A stretch of DNA of 64,000 nucleotides from Chromatocurvus sp964613795 (GCA_964613795.1 CAZTJR010000001.1:186001-250000); one strand, 5' to 3'. Counted from the first letter of the stretch, positions 32,231 to 41,951 are shown. Notes: generated by a model from the sequence alone, not told the origin. Numbers and translations: made by a program.

Positions 32231-33677
32231 AGTTCCGGTTTTCGCCGTCGTCGGCCATCCCAACAAGGGCAAGTCCAGCGTCGTGGCCACGCTGTCTCAG
32301 AATGACGCTATTGCCATTGCGCTGGAGCCCGGTACGACCCGTAAACGACATCGCTATCCATTGTCAGTTGATGGTGAGGTGCTGTACGTGCTGGAGGACA
32401 CCCCGGGCTTCCAGCGTCCGCGACGCGTGCTGGAGTGGCTGGAGGCGCACAGCGCCTCGGCAACGGACCGCGCCGAAACGGTCGCCGCGTTTGTCAACGA
32501 GCACCGGGATGACGCGCGCTTTACCGACGAGTGTGAGCTGCTCGCGCCGCTGGTGGAGGGCGCCGGTATCATCTATGTGGTGGACGGGTCGGTTCCCTAC
32601 AGTCCCGAGGACGAGATCGAGATGACGATCCTGCGCTGGACCGGGCGACCGAGCCTGGCGCTGATCAACAGCATCGGACCCGATGACTACAGCGATGCCT
32701 GGAAGGCGGCTCTGGGGCAGTTTTTCCAGGTCGTTCGGCGTTTCGATGCCGTGCGCGCGCCGTTTGATCAGCACCTTTCTCTGCTGCGCGCCTTCGGGCA
32801 ACTGGAGCCCGCATGGGAGACACCGCTGGCGCGCGCGGTGCGGTTTCTGTCTGAGCAGCGTCATGCGCGACAGGCGCAGGCGGCAACACTGATCGCTGAT
32901 GCACTGGTAGACATGATGACTTACCGCGAGCAAAGCACGCTCACGGAAACGCAGCTGGCGCAGGGCGAGGAGGGCATTGTGGAAGAGCGTCTGCGCAGGC
33001 GATGGTATGAGCATCAGCGCCAGCGTGAGCAGGGACTGCGCCGCGCGATAGAGCAGCTGTATCAGCATCGGCACTTGCGGCGACAGGAAGCGGCGCTGGA
33101 ATGGCACAGCGATCATGATCTGTTCAGCGAGGATAGCCGTCTTGCCTGGGGCGTGAGCCGACGTTATCTGGCCACTGCAGGCTTCGGCGCCGGCGCCATT
33201 GGTGGGGTGGGTCTCGATGCACTCACGCTGGGTTCATCTTTTGGCCTTGGTGCCCTGGCTGGCGGCATTGTCGGCGGTACCGGGGCCTATCTGTTCGGGG
33301 ACCGGTTTACGCTGCCTGCCATGCAGTGGGGTCCTCTGCGAGACGGTTTGAAAAGCGTTACTTTCGGTCCCGTTCAGGACAGCCAGTTCGGCTACGTTGT
33401 GCTGGGCCGCGCCGTCGACCACTGGTGGCATATCAGCCATCGCAATCATGCCGGACGCGATCTGCTGGATCTGGCACCGGCCAGCGATCACTGGCTGGAG
33501 TCACTCGATGCCCGCAGTCGACGCACGCTGCAGCGCGGATTGGACAGCTGCCGCAGGAAAGGACGTCTCGATGGCCGCCTGCGCACAGACGTCGAGGCGG
33601 TGGTAGCAACAGCGCTGGCGATTTACGACAGGCGCTACAACGGGCAGGGCAGCGCAGAAAGAAATACCGAGCGCTGA
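32223..33677 (+). CDS. DUF3482 domain GTPase
   Basis: From the ATG at 32223 the protein is 484 residues; a longer form from 32202 is possible. The N-terminal G domain has P-loop GHPNKGKSS, the switch-region Thr in EPGTTRKRH, and G3 DTPGF. The expected NKxD specificity motif is replaced by LINSIGPDDY. A coiled, Arg/Gln/Glu-rich middle (residues about 250-300) leads to a glycine-rich hydrophobic hairpin (GAGAIGGVGLDALTLGSSFG and following) that probably inserts in membrane, then a conserved DUF3482 tail. Its start overlaps the DUF2868 stop. Role unknown; a dynamin- or Era-like membrane GTPase partnered by DUF2868 is an inference. Confidence 0.85.
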   Translation: MPEVPVFAVVGHPNKGKSSVVATLSQNDAIAIALEPGTTRKRHRYPLSVDGEVLYVLEDTPGFQRPRRVLEWLEAHSASATDRAETVAAFVNEHRDDARFTDECELLAPLVEGAGIIYVVDGSVPYSPEDEIEMTILRWTGRPSLALINSIGPDDYSDAWKAALGQFFQVVRRFDAVRAPFDQHLSLLRAFGQLEPAWETPLARAVRFLSEQRHARQAQAATLIADALVDMMTYREQSTLTETQLAQGEEGIVEERLRRRWYEHQRQREQGLRRAIEQLYQHRHLRRQEAALEWHSDHDLFSEDSRLAWGVSRRYLATAGFGAGAIGGVGLDALTLGSSFGLGALAGGIVGGTGAYLFGDRFTLPAMQWGPLRDGLKSVTFGPVQDSQFGYVVLGRAVDHWWHISHRNHAGRDLLDLAPASDHWLESLDARSRRTLQRGLDSCRRKGRLDGRLRTDVEAVVATALAIYDRRYNGQGSAERNTER

Positions 33678-33697
33678 CGCCGGCAGCGACCAGCTAG

Positions 33698-35326
33698 CTA
33701 TAGCGACAGGAAGGGACCGTCCACGCAGCCGCGCCTGCCGTCGGGCGCCGCGCAGGCACCGCAGATGCCGACGCCGCACTTGGTCAGGTAGTCGATAGCG
33801 TTGAATATCTGACTGTCGTCGCAGAATTCCCGCTGCACCGCGGCGGCGGCGTGGACCATGGGCTCCGGGCCGCAGTTGTAGAACACCAGCGCCGCCAGCT
33901 CTTCACGTGACATGCCGGCCAGACGCTCGCGCAGCAGCTCGGTCACGCGGCCGTGGAAGCCCGCGCTGCCATCGTCGGTAGATACGTGCACGGTGGCAAT
34001 ATCCCGGCATTCATCGAGAAAATACAGACGCTCGGCGCTGCGGGCGCCGGTGAAAATCTCGGCGTTGCCGAAATCCCGCGCGATCTGGTAGACCGCCGCC
34101 AGGCCGGTGCCGCCGGCGACTGCCATGATGCGAGCATCCTCGGGGGGGGCAACCGGCACCCCGTGGGGCCCACGCACATAGGCCTCCGTCCCCGCGGGCA
34201 GGTCCATCAGGGCGTGAGTGAACTGGCCGACATCAATAGCGACCAGGGTGAACGGATCGTCGCTGAGGACCGAGAAGGGCTTTTCGCCAAGACCGGGTAT
34301 CCACAGAAAGATAAACTCGCCCGCCTGCACGTTGACCTTGCGGTCGAAGGTGAGCAGTGCGATGTCCGTGCAGACGCGCTCGTTGCGCACCAGGGTCACG
34401 GGCCGGAAGTGCATGTCGGTATCGTACTGCACCTGCGATTCGGCGCTGTCGCGGCCGCTTTCAAGGTCGCTCTCCAGCGTACGGAAATAGTCAGCCATCT
34501 CGGCTGTGTCCATCCCGGTCAGCGCCGATCCCACGCCGACAATGCTGGCGCCGGCGGCGAGGCTTTCGCGTACGTCTTCCGCGCTGCTGATACCGCCGCA
34601 GCCGATAATCGGCAGATCGCTCACCGCACGCACCTCGCGAATGCACTTGAGGGCAATGGGCAGGACGCCTTTGCCGGACATGCCGCCGGCACCATTGCTC
34701 AGTACGGAGTGGCCATGAGAGGAGGTGTAGCCGGGGCCGACGGTGTTGATGGCGCAGAAGCCATCCGCGCCTGCCGCTTCGGCAGCGCGGGCGATGGCGG
34801 CGATATCCGGGGTATTCGGCGTCAGTTTGGGAATGACCGGAATGGCCACGGCGGCCTTGACCGCGCGCACAATCTCGGCCACAAGATCCGGATCCTGGCC
34901 CATCGCCATGCCGTAGCCCTGGGCGTGGGGGCAGGAGAGATTGAGCTCCAGTCCATCGGACACCGGGGCCAGCAGTTTCGCCACGGCCACGAATTCCTCG
35001 ACGCTGCCACCAAAGATAGAGGTCAGGAGGAAGCGGTCTTCGGGCACGTTCAATGCGCCGAGGATGTCCAGTGACGCCGCGGCGCCGGGATTGGTCAGGC
35101 CAACCGCATTGACGAAGCAGCCCGGCGCGTACTGGCTGTAGACCGGCTCGCGGTTGCCGGTACGCGGCTCCAGACCGATGCTCTTGGTCGTGATGACGCC
35201 GACCTGTGGCATATGGTCGAGGACGTACTGGATGATCGGACCTGCGGTAGTAACAATGCCCGAGGGAATGGTAAACGGCCCGGAAAGGCGCTTACCGAAG
35301 AAGTCAGTGCTTACATTAATTTTCAC
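33698..35326 (-). CDS. Single-chain dihydroorotate dehydrogenase-like protein (PyrD-PyrK fusion)
   Basis: The start is the GTG at 35326, with GGAG 8 bases upstream, overlapping the methyltransferase stop as GTGA; the open frame to 35473 lies inside that upstream gene. The 542-residue chain has an N-terminal FMN TIM barrel of about 310 residues (TTKSIGLEPR, LELNLSCPHAQG, IPKLTPNT, IIGCGGISSAEDV). It is followed by a ferredoxin-reductase-like unit with GEKPFS FAD and AVAGGTGLA NAD motifs, and a C-terminal [2Fe-2S] cysteine cluster (KCGVGICGAC...GC). In class 1B DHODs these are separate PyrD and PyrK subunits. NAD-linked dihydroorotate oxidation is the likely reaction; a dihydropyrimidine-type substrate is an alternative. 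Confidence 0.88.
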   Translation of the reverse strand: MKINVSTDFFGKRLSGPFTIPSGIVTTAGPIIQYVLDHMPQVGVITTKSIGLEPRTGNREPVYSQYAPGCFVNAVGLTNPGAAASLDILGALNVPEDRFLLTSIFGGSVEEFVAVAKLLAPVSDGLELNLSCPHAQGYGMAMGQDPDLVAEIVRAVKAAVAIPVIPKLTPNTPDIAAIARAAEAAGADGFCAINTVGPGYTSSHGHSVLSNGAGGMSGKGVLPIALKCIREVRAVSDLPIIGCGGISSAEDVRESLAAGASIVGVGSALTGMDTAEMADYFRTLESDLESGRDSAESQVQYDTDMHFRPVTLVRNERVCTDIALLTFDRKVNVQAGEFIFLWIPGLGEKPFSVLSDDPFTLVAIDVGQFTHALMDLPAGTEAYVRGPHGVPVAPPEDARIMAVAGGTGLAAVYQIARDFGNAEIFTGARSAERLYFLDECRDIATVHVSTDDGSAGFHGRVTELLRERLAGMSREELAALVFYNCGPEPMVHAAAAVQREFCDDSQIFNAIDYLTKCGVGICGACAAPDGRRGCVDGPFLSL

Positions 35327-35994
35327 AGCAGGCGCTCCACCGTGTGATAGACCGTGCGACGCTTTTTGCTCAGCCCCATCTTCTTGCGTGGTCCGCTTTT
35401 TGTCGACATGACCAGCCGATAGGAAATATCGGTATGACGCATAGCGATGCCATGCACCAGACCCGCCCACCACTCGGGGGGGTGCAGCGTGCAGTGGGCA
35501 TTCTGCCCGTTGGGCAGGTTCTTGACGGCGGGGAAGCAGGCGACGTTGGCGAAAACGAAGCGGCGTGCGTAGTGGAACATCTCTTCGATGATCCAGGGCA
35601 CGTCCGGCTCGGTGATGTGCTCGAGGACGTCGGTGCTGATAACGCCGTCGTACTGCTGATCCGGCAGTGTGCTGAAGGGCTCATAGCCCGGGTCGTAGCA
35701 GCAAATATCATCAACGCCCCAGTAGGACTGTATGCTGTCTACCGTCAGCTGAGGCGTGATGCTGACATCGGTCTGCTGGTAGGCGAGGCCCTTGCCGGCG
35801 CCATAATCGAGAATACTGCGGGCGCCGGTGTGCGCAATCATCGCCTGGATGTCCGCCGCGTGGTTGATCAGCATCTTGCCAGGAAAAGTGTCCTTGCCCG
35901 ACTTGCCGGCGGATTGCTCGCCCTCTTCATGCATGGTTTCGTACATGCGGACCATTTCCAGATACTCTGGACTGGGGTTGTCTCGGGTATACAT
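35323..35994 (-). CDS. Class I SAM-dependent methyltransferase
   Basis: The start is the ATG at 35994, with GAGG 5 bases upstream; the frame is open to 36018 but without a ribosome site. The 223-residue protein has SAM motif I as SILDYGAGKG and a motif-II/III region with GVISTDVLEHITE, typical of small-molecule or sugar methyltransferases. The C-terminus is basic (GPRKKMGLSKKRR). The substrate is unknown. It is translationally coupled to the PyrD-PyrK fusion by a GTGA overlap. Confidence 0.85.
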   Translation of the reverse strand: MYTRDNPSPEYLEMVRMYETMHEEGEQSAGKSGKDTFPGKMLINHAADIQAMIAHTGARSILDYGAGKGLAYQQTDVSITPQLTVDSIQSYWGVDDICCYDPGYEPFSTLPDQQYDGVISTDVLEHITEPDVPWIIEEMFHYARRFVFANVACFPAVKNLPNGQNAHCTLHPPEWWAGLVHGIAMRHTDISYRLVMSTKSGPRKKMGLSKKRRTVYHTVERLL

Positions 35995-36093
35995 CGGGGC
36001 CTCACGCGATGCCGTCACGGCAGGGTTGTTGTCTGTCGGGCGGCGATGCTACCACCGTTGCCTGCGGCTTCCCAGCGGTCCCGACGACGGGCG

Positions 36094-37578
36094 TCAGGTG
36101 CCACAGAATGTCTGCTGCACGGCTTCTTCCGGGGCCGCGGGTGTTGCCAGCTCGAGGTCGTCGTGATCGAAGCTGAACGGCGCGACGAAACGTGCAGCGA
36201 AGCGCTTGAAAGGCGCGTGATCGCCGTTCTCCGCTGCCTCAATAGCGCGCTGCACCAGGTGATTGCGCGGAATGAACAGTGGGTTGCGGCGACGCATGGC
36301 CTCCTGCAGCGCGGTAGCATCCTGATTTTCGTGGCCCAGTCGCGCCATCCAGCGCTCGAGCCAGGCATCCAGATCGGCGGGCGGCCGGTATAGCGACTCC
36401 AGGGCACGTGTTTCCGTATCCGGCGCCGACAGCCCGCTCAGGTAGCGAAACGTCAGGGTGAAGTCCAGCCGGTGCTGCGCCATGACACTGAACAGGTCCT
36501 CAATCAGTGCGGCGTCATCCGCGTCCACGGCAGACAGGCCCAGCTTGGCCGCCAGCCCCCTCGCATGAGCATCAGAGAACACGCCCGGGAAGGTCTCGAT
36601 GGCTGCCCGCGCCAGCGCGACCGCGCGTTCCTTATCTTTCGCAATCAGCGGCACCAGGGTCTCTGCCAGTCGCGCCAGGTTCCAGTGGGCGATACCGGGC
36701 TGATTGCAGTAGGCATAGCGACCCGCGTAATCGATGGAGCTGAACACGGTGTCCGGTTGAAACCCTTCGATAAAGGCGCAGGGGCCATAGTCGACGGTTT
36801 CGCCGCAGAGCAGCATGTTGTCGGTATTCATCACGCCATGGACAAAGCCGAGGTGCTGCCAGTGTGCGACCAGGGCCGCCTGGCGGGCAATCACTGCCTC
36901 CAGCATCGCCAGTGCGGGATTCTCGTGGTCAGCGACGTCTGGATAGTGACGCGCCAGAACGTGATCGACCAGTGTCTGCAGCGCCTCGGTGTCGTCGCGC
37001 GCCGCGAAAAACTGAAAAGTGCCGATGCGGATATGGCTGCTGGCCACGCGGGCGAGGATGGCCCCGGGCTCTACCTGCTGTCGGATGACCTTCTCGCCCG
37101 TGGTGACGGCGGCAAGGGCACGGGTGCTGGGGACACCAAGCGCGTGCATGGCCTCGCTGACCAGATACTCGCGCACGACAGGACCCAGCGGTGAGCGGCC
37201 GTCGCCGGAGCGGGAGTAGGGCGTGCGACCGGAGCCCTTGAGCTGCAGGTCAAAGCGCCTGCCCTCGCGGTCCACGACCTCGCCCAGCAGCAGCGCGCGG
37301 CCATCGCCCAGCTGCGGGTTGAACTGTCCGAACTGATGCCCCGCATACACCGTGGCGATGGAGGCGGCGCCCGCGGGAACTGTATTGCCAGCAAGAATAG
37401 CAACGCCCTCGGGAGAGCCCAGCCAGTCCGCATCTATGCCCAGCTGCTCGCACAGCGGGGCATTAACCTGTAGCAGCTCGGGGCTGGCCACGGGGGTTGC
37501 GCTGACGGCGGCGTAAAGGCGCGGCGGCAGGCGGGCGTAGCTGTTATCGAAGGGGATGACGCTGTCGAATGTGGCCAT
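36094..37578 (-). CDS. selO: Protein adenylyltransferase SelO (YdiU family)
   Basis: The start is set at the ATG at 37578, preceded by AGAGGA. The 494-residue SelO pseudokinase shows YAGHQFGQFNPQLGDGRA, the LKGSGRTPYSRSGDGR glycine-rich loop, FVHGVMNTDN and DYGPCAFI. SelO transfers AMP from ATP to Ser/Thr/Tyr of protein substrates and protects against oxidative stress. The protein ends QTFCGT with an ordinary TGT cysteine codon where animal SelO has selenocysteine, so no recoding is needed. It is about the normal length. It sits divergently from the D-aminoacylase-like gene, with 139 bases between the starts. Confidence 0.95.
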   Translation of the reverse strand: MATFDSVIPFDNSYARLPPRLYAAVSATPVASPELLQVNAPLCEQLGIDADWLGSPEGVAILAGNTVPAGAASIATVYAGHQFGQFNPQLGDGRALLLGEVVDREGRRFDLQLKGSGRTPYSRSGDGRSPLGPVVREYLVSEAMHALGVPSTRALAAVTTGEKVIRQQVEPGAILARVASSHIRIGTFQFFAARDDTEALQTLVDHVLARHYPDVADHENPALAMLEAVIARQAALVAHWQHLGFVHGVMNTDNMLLCGETVDYGPCAFIEGFQPDTVFSSIDYAGRYAYCNQPGIAHWNLARLAETLVPLIAKDKERAVALARAAIETFPGVFSDAHARGLAAKLGLSAVDADDAALIEDLFSVMAQHRLDFTLTFRYLSGLSAPDTETRALESLYRPPADLDAWLERWMARLGHENQDATALQEAMRRRNPLFIPRNHLVQRAIEAAENGDHAPFKRFAARFVAPFSFDHDDLELATPAAPEEAVQQTFCGT

Positions 37579-37717
37579 GCTGTCCTCTGGCGGTGTCACC
37601 GCATTGCTGTTGGATTCCGTTAGCGTGCAGGGTTAACCTTAGCGATCATGTGCGGTTATCGCCAATGCCGCCCCAACCGCCATGCTATCGGGCTGCCATC
37701 GATCGAGTGCCATTGCC

Positions 37718-39604
37718 ATGACTACTGCGCAATCCTGGGATACGCTGATTCGAAATGCCACCGTCTTCGACGGCAGCGGTAACCCGCCCCGGCAGCTGGA
37801 CGTAGCCCTGAGGCGGGGTCGTATCGCCGCCAAGGGTAGCGCCCTGCCGGAAAATAACGCCACGGAGATCGTCGACGCCAGCGGCAAGTGGCTGATGCCT
37901 GGCTTGCTGGATATCCATACTCATCTCGACCTTGAGGTGGATCTCGACCCGCGTCTTCCGGAGGTTGTGCGTCACGGCACCACTACCGTGCTGGTGGGCA
38001 ACTGCAGCCTTGGCACCTGTTTCGGCCGCCAGGACGATAACGGCCAGGACCCCATCGTGGACTGCTTCACTCGCGTCGAGAATATTCCGAAGAGCGTTCT
38101 GCGCAAGTGCGTGGATGCCATTCACTGGGATAACACTGGCGATTACCTCGACCACCTTGAGGCCCTGCCGCTGGGGCCAAACGTCGGCGTATTCGTTCCA
38201 CACTCAATGCTGCGGATCGAGGTCATGGGGCTTGAGGACAGCATCAGCCGCGAACCGACGACGGAAGAACTCGAGCGCATGGCGATGTTACTGGAGCAGG
38301 CCATGCAGCAGGGTTATGTCGGTATGAGCACCGATGGCCTGCCGTTTCACTACCTGGCCAACGCGCCGCACAAGGACCAGCGCATTCCGACGCAGTTTGC
38401 GAGTTTCGGCGAACTCAAGCGCCTGCTCAAGGTGGTACGCGAACACAACCGGGTCTGGCAGACCACGCCCATCCTCGAAAATCGCCTGACGGCACTGCTG
38501 TATTTCACGCTGACCAGTGGACGCCTGTTCGGCCGGCCTCTGAAAACGTCGGCGCTGTCGGTTATGGAGTTTGTGTTGGCGCCCCGCGCCTCGCGTGCCT
38601 TCCTCGGTTTTGCACGACTCATGAACAGCCGGTTTTTTCGCGGGCAGCTGCATTTTCAGGCGCTGGGCACGAATTTCCGGGTATGGTCCGATGGCATGGT
38701 CAGTCCACTGTTCGAGGAGCTCGACTCCACCTGCCAGCTGATCGCCAAGGAGTACGATGATGTTGCGGGCCGCCGTGCACTGCTGGATGACCCGGCATTT
38801 ATCGAAGCCTTCCGACGTGAGTGGCAGCATGGTCGCAAGGGACGCAATCTGGCGCGTCTCAAGGCTCGACTGGGCATGCCCGACCATCTGGTCATCCGCG
38901 ATCTCGACCGGCTGAACTTTGATGGCGCCCCCGTCGATGACTGGAACGGTGAAACCATGCAGCAGGTCTACGAGCGTGTGCTGCGTTTCCAGGCCGGCGA
39001 GCAGCAGGCTGCGCGTTCGGAGGCCGAGCGCGAAGCCCTCAGCCGATTCCCGATGCCGCTCCGGGACGATGCCGACTTCATGCTGCATATGATGCGCGAG
39101 TACGACAAGGGCTTCCGCTTCTGGGCCGACATGAGCAATATCGGCAACGCGGCCACTATGGACTATCTGCTGCACGAGCATGCACTGCCCGGCTTCAATG
39201 ACTCCGGCGCGCATATCACCAACATGGCGTTTTTCGACACCAATCTCATGTCGCTCAAGCTGGCCCAGCAGCAGGGTCTGGAAACCGTCGGCCGCATGGT
39301 CCGACGCCTGACCCGGGAGCCCGCGGAGTTCTTCGGTCTGGATGTCGGCACACTGGATATCGGCGCTCAGGCAGACCTGGTCATCATGGATCCGGATATT
39401 CTGCGCCACTGGGACTGCAACGACACCCGCGAATACGTCTACCGCGATCTCTTCGAGCACCACCAGATGGTCAATCGTCCGCCGGGTATTGTCGAGCACG
39501 TTTTCATACGCGGCAAAGCGGTCTGGTGTCAGGGTGAGTTTGGCGATTCGCTGGGGGCCCGGCCTCTCGGCCGCGCGCTGCGCGCGGCTCAGAAGATCAG
39601 CTGA
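37718..39604 (+). CDS. N-acyl-D-amino-acid deacylase-like amidohydrolase
   Basis: A 628-residue member of the amidohydrolase-3/D-aminoacylase group. It has IRNATVFDGSG at the N-terminus, metal site DIHTHLDLE, GNCSLGTCFG, and the late segment NDSGAHITNM with catalytic Asp. The C-terminal small beta domain has GAQADLVIMDPD. These enzymes deacylate N-acyl-D-amino acids or hydrolyse related amides. No signal peptide is seen, so it should be cytoplasmic. A longer frame starting at 37682 (MLSGCHRSS) is possible but the early LSGC is too close to the terminus to be a lipobox. The gene overlaps the convergent PAS-GGDEF-EAL gene by 16 bases. Confidence 0.88.
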   Translation: MTTAQSWDTLIRNATVFDGSGNPPRQLDVALRRGRIAAKGSALPENNATEIVDASGKWLMPGLLDIHTHLDLEVDLDPRLPEVVRHGTTTVLVGNCSLGTCFGRQDDNGQDPIVDCFTRVENIPKSVLRKCVDAIHWDNTGDYLDHLEALPLGPNVGVFVPHSMLRIEVMGLEDSISREPTTEELERMAMLLEQAMQQGYVGMSTDGLPFHYLANAPHKDQRIPTQFASFGELKRLLKVVREHNRVWQTTPILENRLTALLYFTLTSGRLFGRPLKTSALSVMEFVLAPRASRAFLGFARLMNSRFFRGQLHFQALGTNFRVWSDGMVSPLFEELDSTCQLIAKEYDDVAGRRALLDDPAFIEAFRREWQHGRKGRNLARLKARLGMPDHLVIRDLDRLNFDGAPVDDWNGETMQQVYERVLRFQAGEQQAARSEAEREALSRFPMPLRDDADFMLHMMREYDKGFRFWADMSNIGNAATMDYLLHEHALPGFNDSGAHITNMAFFDTNLMSLKLAQQQGLETVGRMVRRLTREPAEFFGLDVGTLDIGAQADLVIMDPDILRHWDCNDTREYVYRDLFEHHQMVNRPPGIVEHVFIRGKAVWCQGEFGDSLGARPLGRALRAAQKIS

Positions 39605-41667
39605 TAGCGCCGCGAAAAATCGGCGATCGGCGCTGGCCGATCAAAAAAATAACCCTGGAATACCGCGCAGCCCAATTGCTGGAGCAGATCGCGCTGCGCG
39701 GCGGTCTCTACGCCCTCGGCGACCACGTCCATTTTCAGGGTCCGCGCCAGCGCAATGATGGCTTCAGTAATGCCCCGATCATTGTCATCGATCAGTAAAT
39801 CCCGCACAAAACCCTGGTCGATCTTCACCTGGCCAATCGGCAGGCGCTTGAGATAGGCCAGGGAGGAATAGCCGGTGCCAAAGTCGTCCAGCGACAGGCT
39901 CACGCCCAGCTCCAACAGTGCCCTCATCCGGGCGCAGATGGTTTCGAGGTTCGCTGCCAGAGCACTCTCGGTGATTTCCAGTTTCAGAGCGGTTGGCCGC
40001 AGCGGGTACTCGGCCAGCACAGCGGCAACTTTTTCAACGAAGTCGGGTTTCTCAAAGTGTCTGGCGCTGATGTTGACTGAGATAGACAGGCCCCGCGTGC
40101 GTTCATTCTCAGCCCATAGTGAAAGCTGCCTGGCGGCGAGACGCATGACTTCGTTTCCCAGATCCGCGATCAGTCCGCTCGCCTCGGCAATCGGTATGAA
40201 TTCGCCCGGTGAGAGGAGCCCGCGCGAGGGATGCTTCCAGCGAATCAGGAGTTCCGTACTGACCAGCTGGCCATTCGCGTCGACCTGCCCCTGGTAAAAC
40301 GGCACCAGCTGCTGTGCGCGGATGGCGTCGCGCAGTTCTACTTCAAGCCGGTGACGCTGCAACAGCGCCGACTGTACCGCAGGGTCGAAGAAAGCAAAGG
40401 TATTCTTGCCAGCGGATTTAGCCTGATACATCGCAATATCCGACTGCTGCATGAGCTCCTCGACCGACAGTTCCCGGCCGATGAACAGAAGCGCCCCCAT
40501 GCTGGCAGTGACCCTATGCTCAAGCTGTTTCTGTCCGAAGGGCCTGGCGAGCGCATGCAGAATCTCTTCAGCGATGCGCTCAACCTGTCCGGCGGCCTCC
40601 ACCGGGTTCTGGGACAGGTCGCCGAGAACCACGACGAATTCGTCTCCGCCGAGTCTCGCAACCAGATCACTCTCGCTTACGGTGTCGGTCAGAGTCTGCG
40701 CAACGCGCAGCAGCAGATCATCTCCCTGCCGGTGCCCAAGCGTTTCGTTGATAAACTTGAAGTTATCCAGATCGAGGAAGAGCAGGGCGCTGTAAAGCCG
40801 GCTGCTCTGGGAACTCGTCATGCGGTATCTCAGCTGATCCTCGACCAGTCGGCGATTCGGCAGTCCGGTCAGGGCATCGCGGAAGGAAAGCTGCTCAATG
40901 CGCTCCTGAAAATGCTTTTGCTCGGTGATGTCGGTCTGCAGGGCCATGAAACCGTCCGGCTGCCCGTGCCGGTCCAGAACCGGCGAGCAGGCAATGTGAG
41001 TCCAGTACTCACGGCCTGTTTTTGCGTAGTTGATAATTTCGACCTGGAAGCCCTCGCCGGCCTGAAGTTGTCGGCGCATGTGGGCCACCGTGTCCGGGTC
41101 CGATTTTTCACCCTGCAGAAGGTGACCGGGTTTATGACCGCGCATCTCCGGCAGCGTGTAACCACTGATGCGCTCTGTCCCCTGGTTAACCCAGGTCAGA
41201 ATGCCGTCGGCGTCGGTAAACATGACGCCGTGATGCGTCCGGGCGACAATCTGCGACAGATTTTCAAGCCGTGACTCTTTCGCCCGGAGCTCTGTAACAT
41301 CCTGCACGGTAGTCACCTTGAAATGCGCGCCGTCGTCGGTGGAGACGCGGCCAGCGGTGACCAAAACATTACGGATGTGGCCATCTTTGTGCAGCACGCG
41401 CCACTCGCCGGGGCTCTCGTCGCCCCCTGCCAGAAAGGCGTCGTGCAGGTGCGCCGCCGAGTCCCGAAGCTCTTCCGGCAGCACCTTGGTAAACGGCTCG
41501 CCCACCAACTCCTCGCGCTGGTAACCGTAGGTGCGGCAGTAGGCGTCGTTCACGAGAACAAAACGACGGTCGGAGCCGGTGACGCAGATTCCGATGTCTG
41601 CCGAATTGTAGATACCCTGCAAGAAGGCCAGTTCTCTGCGGGGCGATAATTCCTGCGCCTGAGACAC
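39589..41667 (-). CDS. PAS-PAS-GGDEF-EAL c-di-GMP turnover protein
   Basis: A 692-residue cytoplasmic protein with no membrane segments. It has two PAS domains (about residues 8-130 and 135-255, the second ending in the PAC-like DITEQK), a GGDEF domain with an intact RLGGDEF (340-344), and an EAL domain. The phosphodiesterase residues look complete: ELLIRW (the EAL position reads ELL, 472-474), SVNIS, KLEITES, LDDFGTGYSS, VKID, AEGVE, and QGYFFDRP. The RxxD inhibitory site before GGDEF reads SESD, so product inhibition is probably lost. The PAS sensors may bind a small ligand or flavin/haem. It is divergent from the GGDEF gene at 41952. Confidence 0.93.
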   Translation of the reverse strand: MSQAQELSPRRELAFLQGIYNSADIGICVTGSDRRFVLVNDAYCRTYGYQREELVGEPFTKVLPEELRDSAAHLHDAFLAGGDESPGEWRVLHKDGHIRNVLVTAGRVSTDDGAHFKVTTVQDVTELRAKESRLENLSQIVARTHHGVMFTDADGILTWVNQGTERISGYTLPEMRGHKPGHLLQGEKSDPDTVAHMRRQLQAGEGFQVEIINYAKTGREYWTHIACSPVLDRHGQPDGFMALQTDITEQKHFQERIEQLSFRDALTGLPNRRLVEDQLRYRMTSSQSSRLYSALLFLDLDNFKFINETLGHRQGDDLLLRVAQTLTDTVSESDLVARLGGDEFVVVLGDLSQNPVEAAGQVERIAEEILHALARPFGQKQLEHRVTASMGALLFIGRELSVEELMQQSDIAMYQAKSAGKNTFAFFDPAVQSALLQRHRLEVELRDAIRAQQLVPFYQGQVDANGQLVSTELLIRWKHPSRGLLSPGEFIPIAEASGLIADLGNEVMRLAARQLSLWAENERTRGLSISVNISARHFEKPDFVEKVAAVLAEYPLRPTALKLEITESALAANLETICARMRALLELGVSLSLDDFGTGYSSLAYLKRLPIGQVKIDQGFVRDLLIDDNDRGITEAIIALARTLKMDVVAEGVETAAQRDLLQQLGCAVFQGYFFDRPAPIADFSRRYQLIF

Positions 41668-41951
41668 GCCAGCCTCCTCCGACAGCCTCTGGTGACGTCA
41701 CAGGCTATCGCGTTGATGCGTTGCTGCCGGCGACATTTACCAGCATGGGCCGACACTACGCTGTTCAAATGCCGCCGCACTATACAGGCCAGCCACCGAA
41801 TTTGCATAAAATCTGAACGAAAACGGTACAGGCTGGCGCCTGTTCTGGTGAGGATTGCGCAGGATATACAGATTTATCATTTCGGGTTAAAGTCAATAAC
41901 TGAAAAACAGCGGTACTTCACTCAACGCCATCTCCCGACGCGGACCCAACA
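41668..41951. other. Divergent regulatory region between two c-di-GMP genes
   Basis: This 284-base gap is the longest gene-free stretch in the window. It is AT-rich relative to its surroundings on the 41952 side. It contains a perfect 10-bp dyad, GTGACGTCAC (41692-41701), 25 bases before the minus-strand start. No convincing coding potential or RNA gene is seen. Confidence 0.35.

Noticed and set aside
36094..36120. Selenocysteine codon in selO
   Set aside because: The residue at the animal selenocysteine position is an ordinary TGT cysteine in the CGT-terminal sequence, followed by a normal stop.
37682..37717. D-aminoacylase-like gene starting at 37682 as a lipoprotein (LSGC)
   Set aside because: The cysteine would be at residue 5, too early for a lipoprotein signal, and no ribosome site is visible. 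The start at 37718 fits the family N-terminus.
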